Below, one piece after another: positions 1-8,950 of a DNA stretch of 64,000 nucleotides. Within the stretch, counting starts at the first letter, position 1; each line of letters opens with the position of its first letter. The notes under the pieces were generated by a model that searched no databases, was not told where the DNA came from, and worked only from the letters and a program-made list of their open reading frames with translations. The position numbers were made by a program, and so were the translations under genes. Origin of the DNA: JAGOTP01 sp964598725 (lineage in GTDB: Bacteria; Patescibacteriota; Patescibacteriia; 2-12-FULL-60-25); contig CAZRCW010000001.1 in NCBI GenBank assembly GCA_964598725.1, forward strand, positions 1 to 64,000, written 5' to 3'.

Positions 1-1227
<1,227 letters not shown>

Positions 1228-1581
1228 ATCCAGTTCCTGATCTTTCGATCAGCAAATCTGGTATGGCGAAAATTGCAATCTCATTCGTGCTGTACACACG
1301 CCATGAGCTATGCCTTGCACATATAACATACTGATTACGTTATATGCATATTCTGTTGTCAAAAAGACAGTCCATCTCGCTTCCGCGAGGCAGACACAGA
1401 GCAGGTTCGAATCGTTCGGACCTAGTCTGTGACCGTCTCAACAAAAAGGCGCTTGACCGGGCGAGGGACAAGCGCTGATGACGGAGTCATCGTGCGCTCG
1501 TGCGTGCTCGGTGTCTCCATTGCTCCCCTAAGTAGTGCCAGTAGGTCGTGGGAGGTGGTGCTTTTCTTGTGAAGTGCCAGT
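1228..1581 (-). other. 23S rRNA leader/precursor region
   Basis: About 350 bases between the predicted promoter and mature 23S. No tRNA or protein gene is seen. It holds a perfect hairpin directly upstream of the 23S 5' end (CTGATC at 1237-1242, GATCAG at 1247-1252) and an inverted repeat CATATAAC/GTTATATG (1320-1346). Both are plausible processing stems. A GGTTCGAATC string near 1402 resembles a tRNA T-loop but no tRNA folds around it. Confidence 0.5.
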
Positions 1582-1610
1582 ACTATATAGAAGTCATTTG
1601 GACGTGTCAA
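1582..1610 (-). promoter_or_regulatory. sigma70-type promoter for the 23S rRNA
   Basis: On the minus strand TTGACA (1605-1610) is followed after exactly 17 bases by TATAGT (1582-1587). It points at the 23S gene, with a predicted start near 1575. It is among the closest matches to consensus in the window, as expected for rRNA, and supports transcription of 23S without 16S. Confidence 0.75.
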
Positions 1611-1635
1611 GAATCTTGCTTCCTCTTTTCTACTT

Positions 1636-2106
1636 ATGCATAAAATAAGGATTTTTTCGATCGGAGCGCCTCACGAAAGCTGGCAAAAAGAGGCTATCCA
1701 CAGCTTCTGCACAAGATTAACCCCGTTTGCCCAGGTAGAACTCAAAGAATTGCCAGATGGAGCCAGCGGATCGGCTAAGCCCGACCCGAATCGGGTGCGT
1801 GAAAAAGAGGCAGATACTTTATTACAATCGATCGGGGCTACTCCTTATATAGCGCTGGATGAACGTGGGAAGAACCTGTCCTCGGCAGAATGGGCCGAGA
1901 TGCTCAAGGATACGGCTGAAACCGGGCAAACGATCGGATTTGTGATTGGAGGGGCTTGGGGCCTGGATGAATCCGTTCGAAATAAAGCATTAAAGACCGT
2001 TTCGTTCGGAAAGCAGACGGCGCCACATATCCTGGCTCGTATTTTGTTATTGGAGCAGCTGTACCGGGCCGAGACGATACTGAAGGGAAAGGAGTATCAT
2101 AAGTAA
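1636..2106 (+). CDS. rlmH: 23S rRNA (pseudouridine1915-N3)-methyltransferase RlmH
   Basis: A 156-aa SPOUT-class methyltransferase that methylates pseudouridine 1915 in helix 69 of 23S rRNA, using SAM, in the assembled ribosome. The family signatures are clear: FVIGGAWGL near residue 105 (the knot/SAM-binding loop) and the C-terminal LLLEQLYRA...KEYHK segment that normally ends in GxPYHK. The length matches the family. It lies divergent from the 23S gene whose product it modifies. The first ATG is used and has no clear SD site. Confidence 0.93.
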   Translation: MHKIRIFSIGAPHESWQKEAIHSFCTRLTPFAQVELKELPDGASGSAKPDPNRVREKEADTLLQSIGATPYIALDERGKNLSSAEWAEMLKDTAETGQTIGFVIGGAWGLDESVRNKALKTVSFGKQTAPHILARILLLEQLYRAETILKGKEYHK

Positions 2107-2110
2107 TATC

Positions 2111-2269
2111 ATGAAAAAGTCACTCGAGCAGGAACTCGCTAATCTGGATCAGCAACTCCTGACCACAAAGAAAAAATTACAGTTCTTGAAAAAACTAGCC
2201 GTCCATATTTCAAAAAGAAAAGATATTCTGCATTTGCAGTCCGTCCTTCGACGGTTTGAGGCAAAATAG
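2111..2269 (+). CDS. small coiled-coil-like protein (52 aa), hypothetical
   Basis: A 52-codon frame starts 4 nt after the rlmH stop codon and ends 2 nt before the next start. The product is mostly charged and helical, with leucine heptad-like spacing (LEQELANLDQQLL, then LKKLAVHI) and a basic end (LRRFEAK). The GGAGTATC string before it overlaps the rlmH end and may serve as ribosome binding site. The tight packing rlmH-this-next gene suggests one operon. Function is unknown; it could be a chance frame, but the clean fit in the gap favours a real gene. Confidence 0.5.
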   Translation: MKKSLEQELANLDQQLLTTKKKLQFLKKLAVHISKRKDILHLQSVLRRFEAK

Positions 2270-2271
2270 CT

Positions 2272-4254
2272 ATGCCGTTAGATTCGTACATTCCTGAGGG
2301 ACGCCCTACAAGAACAGAATCGCCTTCTTCTTTGAACGCGCAACTGTCTAAAGCGGAGGTCTTAGATACCACGATTAACGCGCTCGAAGCTGAATGCGCT
2401 GCTATCTCTAAAACATTAGGGACGAGTGAAATTTCCAATCCATCAGCGGAAACGCCTACAAGGTCTACACCCGAGAAATTATTTGAAGATCCTGAGATCG
2501 TTGGGAAGATAGATCACGCCGAAATAGCCAGTTTAGACGTATTAGAAGCGGCCGTGATCGCGGAGACCAGACAAGCTTTACGTTCATTGTATGAAAGTCG
2601 TCAGAAACTAGCCGATCTTACAACTGAGCCGGGTTCTTTTGAGAAGAATCCCGCTGCTCGTTCATTGATCGAAGGGTTCAAACGACTTTCTGAGTTACGG
2701 TCAGCTAAAGCAGAGCATATCTTTTACCCGCGCATTGGGTTTCCAGCGGACGGAGGAGCAGTTGAAGGCCAGTGGGTTGAAGTGCTTGATATTGAAACGA
2801 AAGATAAGAGCTATTCGAACTATCAGGTGAATTTTAAACTTACACAGAAACACTTAACTGATCTTCTAGCAAAAATCGAAAAAGCCGATCTGCCAGCAGA
2901 TATTCTGCACGAGGATGGACAGATTCTCTTTCGGCCAAGCAAGCAGATGTCGAAGAGTCCTCAAGTATTCGCTGAAGCCATTGTCCTTCGGCGAGGCGGT
3001 ATCGCCTTACAGATTTCACAAGGGATTCGAAAGAGAGAGGTAAACGGAGAGTCTCATGAAGCAGACGAGCGCTGTAGCATGGGTCTTATCACGGTCGATA
3101 TTGTGAAGTCTGAGGCGACTCAAGCGGCATCCAATCTTGCTCAACTCATGGAGGATCTCGGCATTAAGAACTGCTTTGGAGAACCGACAAAAGAAGATGT
3201 AACCGCCTACAAGACCGCTCGCTATGCGTGGCACCACAAACAATCTCTGGAAACAATGGATGAAGCTACGCAGGCGATGATCGATCAACGGCTAGTGAAG
3301 CAAGAAGTGATGCCGGGATACACAACTCTCGTCGAACCAGGCAAGCACGCAGACTACATAAAACAAGCTGGTATGATCTCTGTTTACCACGAGCTCAACT
3401 TACGAGCGGAAGACTACGCCAACTTCTTCGCTTCAGATGGACTCTTGTGTTCAAGAAAAAGATATGAAGGTGGACGACTCGACAGTGGCGGCATATCAAC
3501 AAGCGAAGACCTCACTTCAGGCGGAGGTGACAGCGTCTTTACACGCCTTGTGACCGAGAAAGGACTCGCCGCGAAACCAGATAAAGACGATTCCATCCGT
3601 TCGCCCCATATCGTATTCAAGCCGTCCGTTCTTGATCGCAGCGACTGGTATGCGTATCCGGTCGACGAATTCGGGACAACGGAGGAGTCTATCTTTGCGA
3701 CACGATTGGCGCCTGCCACGCTCTTTGAACAGCATGCAGAAGGGGAATTTTTTCCAATGAACGAGCAAATGTTTCGTCATGGCTTAGCTAGGGAGGAAGT
3801 TATGGCAGTTGTCATCCCAGGATATGATCAAGCACGCTTAACTGCCGTTCTCGCGATCGCCGAACGAGGTCTTACAGAATTAGAGGGGAAATCCTTTGAT
3901 GAACTTATTTTCATGGACCGAAACGACCTCATCGCTCACTATAAAAAGCATAAGGCTATTTTGGGTATGACAGATCAGCAGATTGAAAACACTGTGGGAG
4001 AAGATGCGCGTGATAAGATCATTGCCTCTTGTAAGATGCGGGGCATCTTCGAAGTCAACGGTCAGCCTATAGAAAACTGTATTCGCTATGGTGAACGCTT
4101 AAGCGATCAAATCGAGATTACCGCTCAACCGGATTGGCACAAAACGAAGTATATCCAAGAATGGCGAGACCAGTTTAACGAGACGGCAAAAATGAACCAC
4201 GATTTTCTCCACTCCTCTAGCGACGAAGAGCCTTATGCAAAAAAAGCGGCCTAG
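2272..4254 (+). CDS. 660-aa protein of unknown function
   Basis: Large soluble protein with no signal peptide or membrane segment. The N-terminal ~140 residues are helical and acidic (LNAQLSKAEVLDTTINALE). The middle (about 380-490) contains a His/Ser/Gly-rich stretch: VYHELNLRAEDYANFF, LCSRKRYEGG, SGGGDSVFTRLV, SPHIVFKPSVL. The C-terminal third is mixed helical. I do not recognise the family. The middle stretch loosely recalls ADP-ribosyltransferase-like folds (His in strand 1, a later SxS-type strand), but this is only an impression. The gene overlaps the next one by 20 nt, so the two are probably co-translated and may work together. Confidence 0.85.
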   Translation: MPLDSYIPEGRPTRTESPSSLNAQLSKAEVLDTTINALEAECAAISKTLGTSEISNPSAETPTRSTPEKLFEDPEIVGKIDHAEIASLDVLEAAVIAETRQALRSLYESRQKLADLTTEPGSFEKNPAARSLIEGFKRLSELRSAKAEHIFYPRIGFPADGGAVEGQWVEVLDIETKDKSYSNYQVNFKLTQKHLTDLLAKIEKADLPADILHEDGQILFRPSKQMSKSPQVFAEAIVLRRGGIALQISQGIRKREVNGESHEADERCSMGLITVDIVKSEATQAASNLAQLMEDLGIKNCFGEPTKEDVTAYKTARYAWHHKQSLETMDEATQAMIDQRLVKQEVMPGYTTLVEPGKHADYIKQAGMISVYHELNLRAEDYANFFASDGLLCSRKRYEGGRLDSGGISTSEDLTSGGGDSVFTRLVTEKGLAAKPDKDDSIRSPHIVFKPSVLDRSDWYAYPVDEFGTTEESIFATRLAPATLFEQHAEGEFFPMNEQMFRHGLAREEVMAVVIPGYDQARLTAVLAIAERGLTELEGKSFDELIFMDRNDLIAHYKKHKAILGMTDQQIENTVGEDARDKIIASCKMRGIFEVNGQPIENCIRYGERLSDQIEITAQPDWHKTKYIQEWRDQFNETAKMNHDFLHSSSDEEPYAKKAA

Positions 4255-4636
4255 TGAAAGCGCCATCACGACTCCTGAGATCGCCCTTCTGGCACGGACG
4301 AACGTCATTCATGTTGTCTCAGTGCAAGACTCAACCGTTCTCCTCGCTTTCAATCTACGATTACGAGCCGTGGCCGGAGAACTATTCATAGACTGGTACG
4401 ACAGCCAACATATCCGCACCTTCCGTGTTGGTCGTATCTTAAAGAACACGGCTGCTGAGTTCTCGTTTGAGCGTGATGATCGAGAGCCGCATCCCGTGTA
4501 TCGACTATCGCCACTCACGCTGGATAGCTATAACCGAGAGGTCAAAGGCTTTCTTCTGTCGCCACCTGAATTTGAAACCGAAGAAGCATTGTTAACAGCT
4601 CTTCGCTCAGCGCACGGCTCCCCTCTCGGATCGTAA
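4235..4636 (+). CDS. 133-aa hypothetical protein
   Basis: Starts inside the end of the 660-aa gene (20-nt overlap, different frame). Soluble, probably beta-rich in the middle (VIHVVSVQDSTVLLAFNLRLRAVAGELFIDWY). No motif recognised. The overlap suggests translational coupling and a shared task with the upstream protein. An in-frame ATG choice further downstream is possible but less likely because the coupling start lies at 4235. Confidence 0.7.
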   Translation: MQKKRPSESAITTPEIALLARTNVIHVVSVQDSTVLLAFNLRLRAVAGELFIDWYDSQHIRTFRVGRILKNTAAEFSFERDDREPHPVYRLSPLTLDSYNREVKGFLLSPPEFETEEALLTALRSAHGSPLGS

Positions 4637-4673
4637 ACAACCATCGCGACTCAGCTTCTATGAGAAGCTTCGC

Positions 4674-5681
4674 TTATTTGATGCCGATAAACGTATTCTC
4701 ACCTTTCACTAAGCGCGGATCCGACATCCCGGCTCTCTTATACCAACCCTCAATCTCATCTTTCGTGTGCGTGCTCGCATAGAATGGTGTACTCGCATCG
4801 AAAACATCCAGCATCCGCCAACGTGGTTCTGGCATGTTCACGTTTACAACGAGAAATCGTTCGGCGAAGGCCGAGACATACCGACCTAAGAGCGGGAATT
4901 TACGAATGATGTTCAAAACCGGATAGGCGATCTGTGCCGAACCATGCGCGTAAGCTTTATAGATACGACGCGTGGCTGATTTGCCAATGATTCGCTCGAG
5001 CCAGCGATGCTTGAAACGCATCCAACGAACGATTGGAAAGGCGTAGAGACCGGAACGCGCATAGACGCGACAGGCGACTTTCCCGCCCGGTTTGATCACG
5101 TTCGCGAATTGCTCAAAGGCGAGCGCTGGGTTCGGTGTGTGGTGCAGAACGCCGATCGTGTAGCCATGGTCGAATGCTCCCGGTTTGAACGGTGGCTGCA
5201 GAATATCCCCTTGGACGATACAGACGCGATCTTGCTGATCTTTGAAGTTTTCAAACGCAACATCGGCCGCCTGGCTGAGCTCAAGACCGACGGCGAGCCC
5301 GCCGAGCGCCATCACACGGTCCAAGAAACGACCTGGGCCCGCACCGAATTCAACTACGAACTTGTCCTGCACTTCTTCGCGTGTGAATTGTGTCACCGTT
5401 TGGAACATGCGGTCCGTAAAGCCTTCCATTACTTGGCCTTTGTTCTCCACCTCGAACTGAAGACGGGGCCAACGTTTCCATTCATAGCCGAAACTCGCGG
5501 TGTAGGCTTCTTGTTCAACAAAACGGGGAATTCCCCCGTGAATTGGGAATGACTCCGTGCCGTCCACTGATACCAACAGACCGACGAGGATATTCCCACT
5601 CGCGTCGAGCTGTTCGTCCTTGAGAACAAGCGCTGCGCCCGTTTTAGGCGAGCAGAGGAGCGGCAGGAACTTTGGATGCAT
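4674..5681 (-). CDS. SAM-dependent methyltransferase with N-terminal Trm112-like segment
   Basis: 335 aa. The first ~55 residues (FLPLLCSPKTGAALVLK ... IHGGIPRFV) resemble the Trm112p-like zinc-ribbon module often found in front of methyltransferases, though only one Cys is present. A class I Rossmann methyltransferase follows: motif I VVEFGAGPGRFLD (about residue 110), an acidic loop after strand 2 (GLELS), VQGDILQPPF, and the post-motif VLHHTPNPALAFEQ. Substrate unknown; such fusions often act on small molecules, sugars or lipids. Convergent with the genes on its left and divergent from tdk on its right. Confidence 0.85.
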   Translation of the reverse strand: MHPKFLPLLCSPKTGAALVLKDEQLDASGNILVGLLVSVDGTESFPIHGGIPRFVEQEAYTASFGYEWKRWPRLQFEVENKGQVMEGFTDRMFQTVTQFTREEVQDKFVVEFGAGPGRFLDRVMALGGLAVGLELSQAADVAFENFKDQQDRVCIVQGDILQPPFKPGAFDHGYTIGVLHHTPNPALAFEQFANVIKPGGKVACRVYARSGLYAFPIVRWMRFKHRWLERIIGKSATRRIYKAYAHGSAQIAYPVLNIIRKFPLLGRYVSAFAERFLVVNVNMPEPRWRMLDVFDASTPFYASTHTKDEIEGWYKRAGMSDPRLVKGENTFIGIK

Positions 5682-5788
5682 AGAATCGCGGCTAGTATTC
5701 CATATTGTCCTCCGTAAACCAACATTTGATCGTTCCGTTCGTAGTGCTTGCCCGAACGAATACCCGTCCGTCAGAATACCTAGCGACT

Positions 5789-6385
5789 ATGTTCCCTCCT
5801 CCAACCACCCTGCTGCGCCCTGGCAGCATGACGTTTTTTACCGGTCCGATGTTTTGCGGCAAAACGCTGGAGCTGATCCGTCATCTACAGATCTTCCAGG
5901 AACAGCAGATCCCGTTGGTCTGCTTACGACCAGCCACCGATACGCGTACGCCGACACTCGAATCGAAGTCCGGCTTGAAGCTCGATGGGCAAATCGTCGA
6001 CGTCGACGACATTGAGGGCATCAAAGCCTTGATCCACGACAAATGGGTGATCGGTGTCGATGAGGTGAACTTTTTTACGCCGGCACTCGTACCCGTGCTT
6101 GTTGAAGAGCTGCGTCGAGGCAAAACAATTTTGTTGTCAGGGATTGATACCAACTTCCGTGCGGAATTATTCCCGACAACGGAAGCCATCTTGGCCGTGC
6201 CGGAAACGATCGTGCAGCGTTCGCGCTCCGTCTGTAGCGTGTGCCGTCAGCATAACGCGACTCGCACACAACGATTGCGGAATGGAAAACCAGTGCCGAA
6301 GGACGATCCGATGGTATTACTCGAGGGGAGCGCGGCGAATGTGACGTATGAGGCGAGGTGTTTGGAGCATTATGAGCTAATGTAG
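5789..6385 (+). CDS. tdk: thymidine kinase (TK1 type)
   Basis: 198 aa, the usual size. Phosphorylates (deoxy)thymidine with ATP in the salvage pathway. It has the P-loop GPMFCGKT (residues 19-26), the DE pair of the Walker B-like motif (VIGVDEVNFF, D91-E92) and a zinc site made by C149, C152, C191 and H194. The start at 5789 is chosen; a second ATG at 5828 would remove 13 residues and still leave the P-loop. No SD is visible. Salvage of thymidine fits a symbiotic or host-dependent organism. Confidence 0.93.
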   Translation: MFPPPTTLLRPGSMTFFTGPMFCGKTLELIRHLQIFQEQQIPLVCLRPATDTRTPTLESKSGLKLDGQIVDVDDIEGIKALIHDKWVIGVDEVNFFTPALVPVLVEELRRGKTILLSGIDTNFRAELFPTTEAILAVPETIVQRSRSVCSVCRQHNATRTQRLRNGKPVPKDDPMVLLEGSAANVTYEARCLEHYELM

Positions 6386-6388
6386 AGC

Positions 6389-6424
6389 AAGAGGCTGCAC
6401 TCAATTAAGTGCAGCCTCTTTTAA
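6389..6424. terminator. bidirectional intrinsic terminator
   Basis: Thirteen-base perfect stem AAGAGGCTGCACT / AGTGCAGCCTCTT with a CAATTA loop and T-tract, between tdk and the convergent alanyl-tRNA editing gene. It can serve both. Confidence 0.85.
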
Positions 6425-6444
6425 ATCTTATCTCCTATTCAGAG

Positions 6445-7665
6445 CTATCGAACGCTTGTCACCACCTGAAGCATCTCCGAGATCGCCTTCAAACAGGCCT
6501 CCGCTTTCTCGTGTGAAATCCGTACTTCGGCATGGGTCGGACCGCCGCCGCCTTTGCCTCCCTGTTCCGCGATGATCGGTGACAGCACTTTTCCTAACAT
6601 AAACCCCGTCGCCGTCGCCTGCTCAAGCACGATCAAGACTTCTTCGCCGATGTGCACCGATACGATCGCAATCGTTGGAATGGTATGAGCGATCTGCCGG
6701 GTGAGACGACGAGCATATTCATCGGACACATCATTCAAAGCCACCATCGTGACAGCTGACTGATCGGCGGACACGTAGACTCTCGCTTCCTGTGCAACCG
6801 CACGATCCAAATACGTTTGTTTTTCCTGCTCCGCGAGCTGTGCACGTTGTTTTAATGCTTCTACTTGTTTCAAGACCGTCTCCGTATTCGCATCAACCAA
6901 CGCTTGAATCGACTGGAGCGTTTCTTCTTTGCGTTGAAAATCACGAGCCAAGTCGAGACCGGCGCTGACATACAAACGCGTCATCCCCTTGTAGCGCTCC
7001 ATCGACTGAACATGAATCAATCCGATCTGACCGGTGCTGGCGCAATGCGTTCCACCGCAGGGTGTGACATCGAGACCCTCGACTTGAATCACACGAATCC
7101 CCTCCGCCACGGAAGGCTGTTTACGCAGCGACAACCCGGCTAATTCTTCTGGTGATGGGAACCAAGCGCGAATCGGTCGATCTTCGAGAATCAGCGCGTT
7201 CAATTTCGTTTCCGCTTCACACAACTCACTCCAAGACAAACTCGTCGAATCGACTTCCAGGGAGAAAAATGTTTCACCCAAACGCGCGGAAACGGTGGGC
7301 GCTTTGTATTCATCATGCAACAAACCTGAGAGTAAATGTTGCGCGGTGTGCTGTGACATCTGTCGGCGACGCCAAGCTTCGTCTACACAATAGGTAAAGG
7401 TAGATACCGTGTTCGCTTCAGACAATGACTGGTCGAGCACAAGAAAAATCTGACCCGCATCATCGATCTGGGTATCGATGACTTGTCGCGTCTCCGCTCC
7501 CACCGTCACCACTCCCCGATCCCCCTTTTGGCCGCCGCCTTCTGGATAAAATAACGAACGATCGAGCGTGAACGCGGGAAGATCTTTCCAAGCAGTACGC
7601 TCAAGCAGTGTTGCTTCGCCTTCAAAGACGAACGGCTCGTTCCAATAGCGTTTTTCGGTTTTCAT
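6445..7665 (-). CDS. alanyl-tRNA editing protein (AlaX, long form with DHHA1 domain)
   Basis: 406 aa, resembling the C-terminal half of alanyl-tRNA synthetase without the aminoacylation core. The N-terminal barrel has PEGGGQKGD; the editing site has zinc ligands H106/H110 (HTAQH) and C203/H207 (CGGTH). A coiled segment (about 250-300) leads to a DHHA1 domain ending in GGKGGGGPTHAE. The protein hydrolyses Ser- or Gly-tRNA(Ala) in trans. The start at 7665 (MKTEKRYW) is chosen because upstream in-frame codons give an Arg/Ser-rich, non-conserved tail. No SD is seen. The neighbour on the right is the GC-rich pyrF locus. Confidence 0.9.
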   Translation of the reverse strand: MKTEKRYWNEPFVFEGEATLLERTAWKDLPAFTLDRSLFYPEGGGQKGDRGVVTVGAETRQVIDTQIDDAGQIFLVLDQSLSEANTVSTFTYCVDEAWRRRQMSQHTAQHLLSGLLHDEYKAPTVSARLGETFFSLEVDSTSLSWSELCEAETKLNALILEDRPIRAWFPSPEELAGLSLRKQPSVAEGIRVIQVEGLDVTPCGGTHCASTGQIGLIHVQSMERYKGMTRLYVSAGLDLARDFQRKEETLQSIQALVDANTETVLKQVEALKQRAQLAEQEKQTYLDRAVAQEARVYVSADQSAVTMVALNDVSDEYARRLTRQIAHTIPTIAIVSVHIGEEVLIVLEQATATGFMLGKVLSPIIAEQGGKGGGGPTHAEVRISHEKAEACLKAISEMLQVVTSVR

Positions 7666-7681
7666 ACTCGTACTTCGCATC

Positions 7682-7747
7682 CTCTCACGCTGGTGAGAGA
7701 TGGCCAAGAACGAGAGCGACGAGAGCCACCCAAGTCCTCCCTTGGGT
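7682..7747 (-). terminator. hairpins downstream of pyrF
   Basis: Two short inverted repeats follow the pyrF stop on the minus strand: ACCCAAG/CTTGGGT (7728-7747) and CTCTCAC/GTGAGAG (7682-7699). Neither has a long T-tract, so termination is plausible but not certain. Confidence 0.35.
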
Positions 7748-7777
7748 AGGGTCGCTGCGTTGTGAGTTCGACGTCCG

Positions 7778-8581
7778 CTAGAGTCCGGACGCGATGTGGT
7801 CGGCGTAGATCCGGAGGCGCTTGAGCGGGCCGTCGGGCTGACCGACGTGTCCCGCGATACCACGACCGATCACGACCTGCACCCGATTGGGCGCAAGCGC
7901 GATGGCGGTCTTGGGCTCGACAATCCGCGACTGATCACCCGGCTCTTCGTCCAACATCCGGACACCGGGCACGATGAAGTGCGCGTCGTCCGGCAGAGTC
8001 TGGAGAAGCTGTGGCAGCTCGAGACCTGAGCAGACGAAACGCCGGAAGCCGCAGTTGTAAGCCAGGCCGAGCAGATGCACCTGCGCTTCGACGACCGTCG
8101 CGAAGCGGCTCCCCATTCGCTCGAAGTCTTCCTGCGAGACCGAGGTCAGATAGCCAACCGCGATCGGATCGGCCAGGCTCTCCTTGAAACGCTCGACGAG
8201 GAGCTTGAGGGTGCTCGGACCCGCGAAGGCCGAGACCGTCACACCCCAGAGCGAGCCGTAGCGGAAGAGGCCATCCAGCTTGAAGTCGTCCAGGTCGATC
8301 AAGCCCGGCTCGCCGACCGCATCACCGCAGGTCTTCGGGATGTCGAAGAGCTTGGCGTCGAGCATAACCTTCGCACCCAGACGGTCGGCCTGTTGGAGCA
8401 GCGGAACGTGATGGCCGCGCATGAGCGCGCGCAGCCCGATCTTGTGAACCACGCCCGTCCCGCGGAGGGAGCCGAGGAGAAGCTCAGCATCCGACAGACG
8501 CGCGACATCGTGCGCAGCGATAATACGGCTCGCAGCCAGCCATTGCCGCTCGGTCAGAATACTTCTTTCTTTTTGTGACAT
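7778..8581 (-). CDS. pyrF: orotidine 5'-phosphate decarboxylase
   Basis: 267 aa. Converts OMP to UMP, the last step of de novo pyrimidine synthesis. Key residues are present: K47 (VVHKIG), the catalytic D75-K77-D80 set in MLDAKLFDIP, and the phosphate loop IVPGVR...PGDQSRI ending at VVIGRGI. An insertion after the catalytic motif (about 85-110) makes it longer than usual. The start at 8581 follows an SD-like GGAGACAGG; a second in-frame ATG lies at 8599. The gene is visibly GC-richer than its neighbours and no other pyr gene is in the window, so it may have been acquired by transfer and could complement imported orotate or OMP. Confidence 0.8.
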   Translation of the reverse strand: MSQKERSILTERQWLAASRIIAAHDVARLSDAELLLGSLRGTGVVHKIGLRALMRGHHVPLLQQADRLGAKVMLDAKLFDIPKTCGDAVGEPGLIDLDDFKLDGLFRYGSLWGVTVSAFAGPSTLKLLVERFKESLADPIAVGYLTSVSQEDFERMGSRFATVVEAQVHLLGLAYNCGFRRFVCSGLELPQLLQTLPDDAHFIVPGVRMLDEEPGDQSRIVEPKTAIALAPNRVQVVIGRGIAGHVGQPDGPLKRLRIYADHIASGL

Positions 8582-8666
8582 GACACCTGTCTCCAACATG
8601 TAGGAACGCGGGATTGCGCTCGAACAAAGGAAATCCTAAAGAAAATTTGTTCTTTTTACAATAGCA

Positions 8667-8691
8667 AAAATCCGCTTGTTACAGCGGATTT
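8667..8691 (-). terminator. intrinsic terminator of tRNA-Leu
   Basis: Stem AAATCCGC/GCGGATTT followed on the minus strand by T residues, just downstream of the tRNA 3' end. Confidence 0.75.
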
Positions 8692-8696
8692 TCATA

Positions 8697-8781
8697 TGGT
8701 GGGCGGGGAGAGACTTGAACTCTCATGCCTTGCGGCGCCAGCTCCTAAGGCTGGTGTGTCTGCCAATTTCACCACTCGCCC
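8697..8781 (-). tRNA. tRNA-Leu (anticodon TAG)
   Basis: Minus strand, 85 nt, with the CCA end encoded. Anticodon stem CCAGC/GCTGG encloses the loop CTTAGGA, giving anticodon TAG. The long variable arm (CGCCGCAAGGCAT region) and the D-arm TGGTGAAATTGGCAGAC are typical of leucine tRNAs. T-arm GAGAG TTCAAGT CTCTC. The acceptor stem pairs GGGCGAG with CCCGCCC, leaving one A-C mismatch at the sixth pair. Confidence 0.93.
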
Positions 8782-8897
8782 TAAATTGTCGACTTCGATC
8801 AGACTACGGCTTCTGACCAAGAAAATCAACCAGAACTAGGCAATTCCTTGACCATCTCCTAGAGTAGTGGAGGAGGCGTTTTCAAGCGGTCAGCCGT

Positions 8898-8927
8898 TTG
8901 ACAAATTTGGCTAGTTTCTGCTATATT
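8898..8927 (+). promoter_or_regulatory. promoter of the first secreted-repeat gene
   Basis: TTGACA (8898-8903), 18-base spacer, TATATT (8922-8927). The ATG at 8951 lies 23 nt after the -10 box and has no SD. Confidence 0.65.
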
Positions 8928-8950
8928 CGCCGGTTAATTCTTCACTTCTT

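Noticed and set aside
1228..1581. tRNA gene between the 23S and rlmH
   Set aside because: A GGTTCGAATC string looks like a T-loop, but no acceptor or anticodon stem can be formed around it.
7820..8580. Long frames on the plus strand opposite pyrF
   Set aside because: They are antisense to a gene with conserved catalytic motifs; long frames on both strands are expected in GC-rich DNA.
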